From positions 1-11,021 of the forward strand of contig JAQBGF010000018.1 in the NCBI GenBank assembly GCA_032122615.1: 11,021 nucleotides of DNA. The letters are read 5' to 3'. The notes under the pieces are model-generated. The model was not told where the DNA came from. It ran no database searches and worked only from the letters and a program-made list of their open reading frames with translations. Both the position numbers and the translations under genes were made by a program. Position 1 is the stretch's first letter; every line of letters begins with the position of its first letter. Of the stretch, positions 6,281 to 11,021 are shown piece after piece. The DNA is from SHZI01 sp032122615 (GTDB lineage: Bacteria; Pseudomonadota; Gammaproteobacteria; Steroidobacterales; GCA-2729495).

Positions 6281-9025
6281 CTAGAGCAGTTCGCCGTCGG
6301 CGTCTATCAGCTGGATCGTGTCGAAGCCGAGGCCCTTAAGCCCCGGTTCGATAAGCTTTCGATCACCGACCACCACGATCACCAGGTTCGAGGGGTGCAG
6401 ATAATCCCGAGCCGCCTTGTTGACCTGGTCCGGCGTCAGGGCGCGAATCGCGGCGGCGTAGTTATTCCAGTAATCGTCCGGGAGGCCAAATTCCACGAGC
6501 TCGCTGATCGAGCCGAGTATGGCTCCGCCAGTTTCCCACTGGCCGGGCAGAGACAAGGTATTGCTGCGTTTCACCAGCGTCACTTCTTCCGACGTGGCCG
6601 GGCGGTCGCCGGCAATGCCGGCGATTTCATTGCGGATTTCCGTCAGCGACTCGGTTGTCTTGTCGGTCTGTACCGGCGCGTAGGCCAGCAGCGGTCGCTG
6701 CCCGCGGGCGTCGTAGGCAAACGAGTAGGCGCCGTAGGCCCAGTGCTTGTCCTCGCGCAGGTTCATGTTGAGGCGGGCGGTGAACTGGCCGCCGAGCACA
6801 TCGTTCATGGCCTCAATGGCGATGTCGTCCGGATCGGCGCGTGGCGGGATCAACTGGCCAGCAAAAATCACCGACTGATCGGCGCCGGGCTTGTCGAGCA
6901 GGTAAAGCGTACGGCTGGGCCGGGGCGCTACGGTGGTGATCTGCTTCGCCGGGATGTCGCCCGCTGGCCAGTTGCCCAGCAGTTTCTCGAGCTGGGGCTT
7001 GATGGTGGCTACGGTGATGGGGCCTACGACGATCAGCGTGGCGTGGTTCGGTTTGAACCACCCGGCGTGGAAGCTGGCGAGATCGTCGCGGCTCAAGGCA
7101 GCGAGTGTCGCCTCGGTCCCCGTGCCGGTCAGTGGCTGGGCATAGGCGTGGCCCTCGCCATACAGCAGCTTCGGCACGACTCGCAGGGCCATCGACGTGG
7201 GTTGGGTCTTTTCCTGGCGAAGCGCGGCTAAGTAGAGCTTGCGCAGCCGGTCGAGTTCCTTCTCGGGGAACACCGGATTCAGCAGCACGTCGGCGAAGAT
7301 TTCGAGCGACGGCGCGAATTTGTCGGCCAGCACGGTCAGGCTTACGAAGGACGTGTCGAGGCTTGATCCCGCGCCGACGGAGGCACCAAGGAGGGCGAGT
7401 TCCTCACTGATCTGCAGGGAATCCCGCGTCTTCGTCCCTTCATCGAGCATGGCCATGGCCAGGTTCGCCGTGCCGGGCCGGGCGAACTGGTCGGCGGCGT
7501 AACCCGCATCCAGGACCAGGCGCAGGTTGACGACGGGAATCTCCGGGCGCTCGACCACGATGAGCTTGAGGCCGTTGCTGAGCGTGTCGCGCTGAAATCC
7601 GGGGAAGCTTACTGGCACTTCGCCGGTAACCTCGGGCAAGCGGCTCCGGTCGGCGCCGGCTGTTGTCGCGCCGAGTTTTTCGACGGGCTCGACCGCAAGA
7701 ATGAACGGCGCTGGGGTAACCCACTTCCTGACGACTGCCCGCAGGTCGTCGGCGGTCGCGGCTTCCGTTTCCTGGTAGTCCTTTTTCCAGGCATCGGGGG
7801 AACCGCCGTAGACGGTGCTTGCGGCGAGCACCCCCGACTTGCCGGAGAAGCCGCCGACCTTTTCCAGACCATAAACAAATGCGGCGCGCTGCTGTGTTTT
7901 GACCCGTTCAAGCTCCTTTGCCGTGGGGCCTGACTTGCGGAAACGCTCCAGCTCCTCGTTTATTACGGTCTCCAGTTGTTCAAGGGACACGCCGGGCTGG
8001 GCCGACACCTGCACGTAGGTGATGCCCGCGATCTCGAGGGGCAGAGATTCGAACTCGACGTCGGAGGCCAGTTGATCCCGGTACACGAGGCGCTCGTAAA
8101 GCCGGGAATTCTTGCCGCCGGCAAGGATTGCTGACGCCAGTGCCAGGTGGTGGGCGTCGGTTGTTCCCCAGCGTGGTCCGGTCCAGGCGAGGTGCAGGCG
8201 GGGTTGCGCCACCCGATCCTGAAGGGTCTGGCGCCGTATCCGGTCGTGGGACGGAATCCACTCTTCGAAACGGCTAAGCGGGGGACCTGGCGGGATGTCG
8301 CCGAAGTACTTCTCCGCTTTCGTGAACACATCTTCTGCGGAAACGTCGCCGGCTATGACGATCACAGCGTTGTCCGGGCCGTAGTAGGTCTCGAACCACT
8401 CGCGAACGTCCTCGACGCTTGCGGCGTTCAGGTCGTCCATCGAGCCGATCGTTTCCCAGGAGTAGGGGTGATCGGGTGGGAACAGTTGCTTCAGTATGGC
8501 CTCGAAGACCTTGCCGTAGGGCTGGTTCGTGCGCTGCCGCTTCTCGTTTTGCACCACGCCCCGCTGCTCGTCCAGTTTGGCCTGGGTGATGGATTCCTTG
8601 AAGTGGCCCATTCGGTCCGACTCCAGCCAGAGGGTGGTGTCGAGGGCGTTCTTCGGCACGGTCTGGAAGTAGTTGGTGCGATCAAAAAAGGTGGTGCCGT
8701 TGAGGTCGGTGGCGCCCAGGTCATTCAACGTGTTGAGGTACTCGCCTGGCAGGTTCTCCGAGCCCTGGAACATGAGGTGCTCGAACAGGTGGGCGAAGCC
8801 GGTGCGACCCGGGACCTCGTTCTTCGAGCCGACGTGATACCAGACGTTCACGGCCACGATCGGGGCCTTGGCGTCCTCGTGGACGACCACCGTCAGTCCG
8901 TTGCCCAATCGCCGCAGGGTGTAGGGAATGTCGATCGGAGCGGCAGCGCTCGCTACGCTATTAATGAAGAGGCTGGCGACGAGCAGGCAGGCGGTGAGCA
9001 CGGCAGGACGATCCAGAAGGTGCAT
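6281..9025 (-). CDS. Periplasmic M16 family zinc metallopeptidase (two-domain)
   Basis: A 914-residue secreted protein. Residues 1 to about 28 are a signal peptide (VLTACLLVASLFINSVASAAA). The N-terminal M16 domain carries the inverted zinc site HLFEH (79-83), with His79 and His83 as ligands and Glu82 catalytic. The third ligand is probably Glu161 in VVQNEKRQR, 78 residues on, as in pitrilysin. The second half (from about 490, RDTLSNGLKLIVVERPEIPVV) repeats the fold but has no HxxEH at the matching place, the usual arrangement of an active plus an inactive half in one chain. A late segment containing WAYGAYSFAYDARGQRPLL is typical of the substrate-binding C-terminal domain. It probably degrades peptides or processes proteins in the periplasm. 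The ATG at 9025 follows a CGGGAA purine run. It is the first gene of a pair with the MFS transporter. Confidence 0.95.
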   Translation of the reverse strand: MHLLDRPAVLTACLLVASLFINSVASAAAPIDIPYTLRRLGNGLTVVVHEDAKAPIVAVNVWYHVGSKNEVPGRTGFAHLFEHLMFQGSENLPGEYLNTLNDLGATDLNGTTFFDRTNYFQTVPKNALDTTLWLESDRMGHFKESITQAKLDEQRGVVQNEKRQRTNQPYGKVFEAILKQLFPPDHPYSWETIGSMDDLNAASVEDVREWFETYYGPDNAVIVIAGDVSAEDVFTKAEKYFGDIPPGPPLSRFEEWIPSHDRIRRQTLQDRVAQPRLHLAWTGPRWGTTDAHHLALASAILAGGKNSRLYERLVYRDQLASDVEFESLPLEIAGITYVQVSAQPGVSLEQLETVINEELERFRKSGPTAKELERVKTQQRAAFVYGLEKVGGFSGKSGVLAASTVYGGSPDAWKKDYQETEAATADDLRAVVRKWVTPAPFILAVEPVEKLGATTAGADRSRLPEVTGEVPVSFPGFQRDTLSNGLKLIVVERPEIPVVNLRLVLDAGYAADQFARPGTANLAMAMLDEGTKTRDSLQISEELALLGASVGAGSSLDTSFVSLTVLADKFAPSLEIFADVLLNPVFPEKELDRLRKLYLAALRQEKTQPTSMALRVVPKLLYGEGHAYAQPLTGTGTEATLAALSRDDLASFHAGWFKPNHATLIVVGPITVATIKPQLEKLLGNWPAGDIPAKQITTVAPRPSRTLYLLDKPGADQSVIFAGQLIPPRADPDDIAIEAMNDVLGGQFTARLNMNLREDKHWAYGAYSFAYDARGQRPLLAYAPVQTDKTTESLTEIRNEIAGIAGDRPATSEEVTLVKRSNTLSLPGQWETGGAILGSISELVEFGLPDDYWNNYAAAIRALTPDQVNKAARDYLHPSNLVIVVVGDRKLIEPGLKGLGFDTIQLIDADGELL

Positions 9026-9050
9026 GACAGATTCCCGAAAGCGATTGGCG

Positions 9051-9056
9051 ATTCTA
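9051..9056 (-). promoter_or_regulatory. Candidate -10 box for the M16 peptidase gene
   Basis: TAGAAT on the minus strand matches TATAAT at five of six positions and lies 25 bases before the ATG, which would give a leader of about 20 bases. The best -35 candidate 18 bases upstream, TTCGAT (9080-9075), is poor, so an activator may be needed. Confidence 0.4.
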
Positions 9057-9075
9057 GCTGGCTACCCTGCCCCGA

Positions 9076-9093
9076 TCGAACACCCGGTGTCGA
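9076..9093. promoter_or_regulatory. Operator-like inverted repeat in the divergent pip/M16 gap
   Basis: ACACC (9080-9084) and GGTGT (9086-9090) form a perfect dyad around one base. It extends outward as TCG (9076-9078) and CGA (9091-9093), with one unpaired A at 9079. It lies in the middle of the 80-base gap, overlaps the -35 region expected for the peptidase promoter, and is 15 bases from the pip ATG. A shared regulator binding site is a reasonable reading but unproven. Confidence 0.35.
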
Positions 9094-9105
9094 AAATGTC
9101 AGAAT

Positions 9106-10065
9106 ATGGCGATGTCGCGACGGACGCTGTATCCCGCCCTGGAGCCTTTTGATACCGGCTACCTGTCGGCTTCCGGCTTGCACGAGATTTACTACGAGCA
9201 GTGTGGCAATCCCCGGGGCAAACCGGCGGTCTTCCTGCACGGCGGCCCCGGCGCGGGCAGCGGTGCGACCCCGCGACGGTTTTTCGACCCCGCTCGCTAC
9301 CGGATCATTCTTCTTGATCAGCGCGGCTGCGGGCGCAGCCGCCCGCACGCGGAGCTGCGAGAGAACACCACCTGGGACCTGATCGCCGATATCGAGGCAC
9401 TGCGGGTGCGCCTTGCGATCGAACGCTGGCTGGTCTTCGGTGGATCCTGGGGCAGCACCCTCGCACTGCTATACGCGGAGACCCACCCCGGGCGGGTAAC
9501 CGAGCTCGTGCTCCGGGGCATCTTTCTGCTCCGTCCTGCCGAGATCGCCTGGTTCTACCAGCACGGCGCCAGCGAGCTGTATCCCGACGCCTGGGAGCCT
9601 TACTGGAATTTCATTCCAGCGGATGAGCGGGGCGACATGCTTGGTGCCTACCACCGGCGCCTCACGGGGCCGGATCCTGTCGTGGCCCTGGAGGCCGCGA
9701 GACGCTGGTCCGTCTGGGAAGGGAGCACGAGCCACCTGCTGATATCGCCAGGAACCGTCGAGCGCTTCGGCGAGGATCGCTTTGCGCTGGCTTTCGCCCG
9801 GATCGAAGCCCACTACTTCGTCAACCAGGCCTTCATGGACGCGCCGGACCAGATCCGGCGCGATGTCGGACGTCTGAAACAGATTCCGGCCGTAATCGTG
9901 CAGGGCCGGTATGATGTCGTGTGCCCCCTGCGCAGCGCGTGGGAACTGCACCGGGCCTGGCCCGAGGCAACGCTGCGCATCGTGCCCGACGCCGGGCATT
10001 CGGCCTTTGAGCCGGGCAACGTGCATGAACTCGTCACCGCTACCGACAACTATTCCAGGACCTGA
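9106..10065 (+). CDS. pip: Prolyl iminopeptidase
   Basis: A 319-residue alpha/beta hydrolase of peptidase family S33 that removes N-terminal proline from peptides in the cytoplasm. The oxyanion motif HGGPGAGSG (45-53) and DQRGCGRS (71-78) are characteristic of Pip. The catalytic triad is Ser114 in GGSWGS, Asp270 in QGRYDVVCP and His298 in DAGHSAFEPG. The N-terminal RRTLYPALEP and the length fit the proteobacterial type. ATG codons at 9106 and 9112 are both possible and neither has a clear ribosome-binding site. CAGAAT immediately before the first ATG could be a -10 box, in which case the transcript would start near the second ATG and be leaderless. The dihydroorotase start lies three bases after the stop, so the two are probably co-transcribed. 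Confidence 0.95.
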   Translation: MAMSRRTLYPALEPFDTGYLSASGLHEIYYEQCGNPRGKPAVFLHGGPGAGSGATPRRFFDPARYRIILLDQRGCGRSRPHAELRENTTWDLIADIEALRVRLAIERWLVFGGSWGSTLALLYAETHPGRVTELVLRGIFLLRPAEIAWFYQHGASELYPDAWEPYWNFIPADERGDMLGAYHRRLTGPDPVVALEAARRWSVWEGSTSHLLISPGTVERFGEDRFALAFARIEAHYFVNQAFMDAPDQIRRDVGRLKQIPAVIVQGRYDVVCPLRSAWELHRAWPEATLRIVPDAGHSAFEPGNVHELVTATDNYSRT

Positions 10066-10068
10066 CCA

Positions 10069-11021
10069 ATGTCCGACCAGAGTCTTCTGATCACGAACGC
10101 GCTCATCTGTAATGAGAGCCGCGTGATCGCCGGCGACGTGCTGGTGCGTCGTGGTCGCATCGACCGGGTGGCACGAGAGATTCCCGCAGGCCGGGTCGAC
10201 CGGATCATCGACGCGGGCGGCAAGTACCTGCTGCCCGGGTTCATCGACGACCAGGTGCATTTCCGTGAACCGGGCCTGACTCACAAGGGCGACATGGCGA
10301 CTGAATCGGCCGCGGCCGTGGCCGGCGGCATCACGAGTTTCATGGACATGCCGAACACGATCCCGAACGCGACGAAACGGGCTGTCCTCATGGATAAGTA
10401 CCGGCTGGCCCGCGGTCGGGCGAAGGCGAATTTTTCCTTCTATTTCGGCGCCGCCAATGACAACCTCGACGAGATCCGCGCGTTGCAGCCCGGTGACTGC
10501 TGCGGCGTCAAGGTCTTCATGGGCGCGTCCACCGGCAACATGCTGGTCGACGATCCGGAGACCCTTGAGCGGATCTTTGCCGATTGCCCGACGCTGATCG
10601 CCACGCATTGCGAAGACACGCCAACGATCAAGGCCAATGAGGAGCGTTACCGCGAGCAGTACGGCGACGACGTGCCTTTTTCCGCGCACCCCCTGATCCG
10701 CTCGGAGGAGGCCTGCTGGAAATCAACCGTGCTGGCAACCACGCTGGCGAAGCGTCACGGCACGCGCCTGCACGTGTTGCACCTCACCACGGCGAAGGAA
10801 CTGGAACTCTTTGAGCCGGGTCCGCTGAACGGCAAGCGGATCACGGCGGAAGTCTGCGCCCACATGCTGCACTTCGATGACCGGGACTACGAGAAGAAGG
10901 GCGCGTTCATCAAGTGCAATCCGGCGATCAAGACGGCGGCGGATCGCAAGGCGCTGATCGCGGGCCTGATAGACGGCCGACTCGCCGTGATTGCCACTGA
11001 CCATGCGCCCCACTCGCTGGC
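10069..11021 (+). CDS. pyrC: Dihydroorotase (partial, C-terminus beyond window)
   Basis: The frame is open for 317 codons to the right edge. The enzyme interconverts carbamoyl-aspartate and dihydroorotate in pyrimidine synthesis in the cytoplasm. Visible metal-site residues are His64 in DDQVHFREPG, Lys148 in VKVFMGAST (probable carboxylated lysine bridging two metals), His180 in THCED, His238 in LHVLHLT and Asp311 in ATDHAPH. MDMPNT (92-97) is a family hallmark. The first His of the usual HxH pair is Gln62. As far as I recall this is normal for the Xanthomonas/Bacteroidetes type of dihydroorotase, so it is not by itself a sign of inactivity. The start at 10069 has AGGA eight bases upstream, inside the end of pip. 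Allantoinase or hydantoinase are related alternatives, but the FREPG and MDMPNT motifs favour dihydroorotase. Confidence 0.93.
   Translation, partial: MSDQSLLITNALICNESRVIAGDVLVRRGRIDRVAREIPAGRVDRIIDAGGKYLLPGFIDDQVHFREPGLTHKGDMATESAAAVAGGITSFMDMPNTIPNATKRAVLMDKYRLARGRAKANFSFYFGAANDNLDEIRALQPGDCCGVKVFMGASTGNMLVDDPETLERIFADCPTLIATHCEDTPTIKANEERYREQYGDDVPFSAHPLIRSEEACWKSTVLATTLAKRHGTRLHVLHLTTAKELELFEPGPLNGKRITAEVCAHMLHFDDRDYEKKGAFIKCNPAIKTAADRKALIAGLIDGRLAVIATDHAPHSL

Noticed and set aside
8147..9382. Long plus-strand open frame of 411 codons opposite the M16 peptidase gene
   Set aside because: It is antisense to a gene with a full zinc-peptidase motif set, its translation has no recognisable domain, and it runs into the true pip gene in another frame. 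It is a GC-rich shadow.
9469..10689. Long minus-strand open frame of 406 codons opposite pip and pyrC
   Set aside because: It spans two well-identified genes and their junction on the other strand, and its sequence shows no family features.

Overview
The window is GC-rich, densely packed bacterial chromosome. It most resembles a gammaproteobacterium of the Xanthomonadales/Woeseiaceae kind. This rests on remembered family resemblance only: the dihydroorotase has the D-D-Q-V-H-F-R-E-P-G motif shared by Xanthomonas and Bacteroidetes enzymes, and it sits beside an M16 peptidase and a proteobacterial-type prolyl iminopeptidase. I see no rRNA, tRNA, CRISPR array, insertion sequence or phage gene. 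No stretch without a gene exceeds about 210 bases.

Left part (1-2439, minus strand): a tightly coupled ABC exporter operon of the GldA/GldF/GldG type. Its order is ATPase, then a six-helix permease, then a GldG-like membrane-anchored auxiliary subunit that runs off the left edge. The ATPase stop and permease start share one base, and one base separates the permease stop from the GldG start.

Middle (2650-4966, plus strand): the least ordinary region. It holds a damaged FG-GAP/VCBS-repeat protein gene (frameshift, missing lipobox cysteine, collapsed last repeat). Next is a small VanZ-like membrane protein with no clear start codon and an apparently shortened middle. Last is an apparently intact lipoprotein of unknown family with an EF-hand-like loop at its C-terminus. 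The membrane protein and lipoprotein overlap by ATGA, so they are probably translated together.

Right part: two minus-strand genes, a periplasmic M16 zinc peptidase (9025-6281) followed after 26 bases by an MFS transporter (6254-5010). The transporter converges with the lipoprotein gene over a 43-base gap that contains a hairpin. Divergent from the peptidase, across an 80-base gap with an operator-like dyad, is a plus-strand pair: prolyl iminopeptidase (pip) and dihydroorotase (pyrC, cut by the right edge), three bases apart.

Most of the window is housekeeping or common accessory content. I do not see a defence system or a clearly new multi-gene machine. The best candidates for something undescribed are the unknown lipoprotein and its coupled membrane protein, and the decay pattern just upstream of them.
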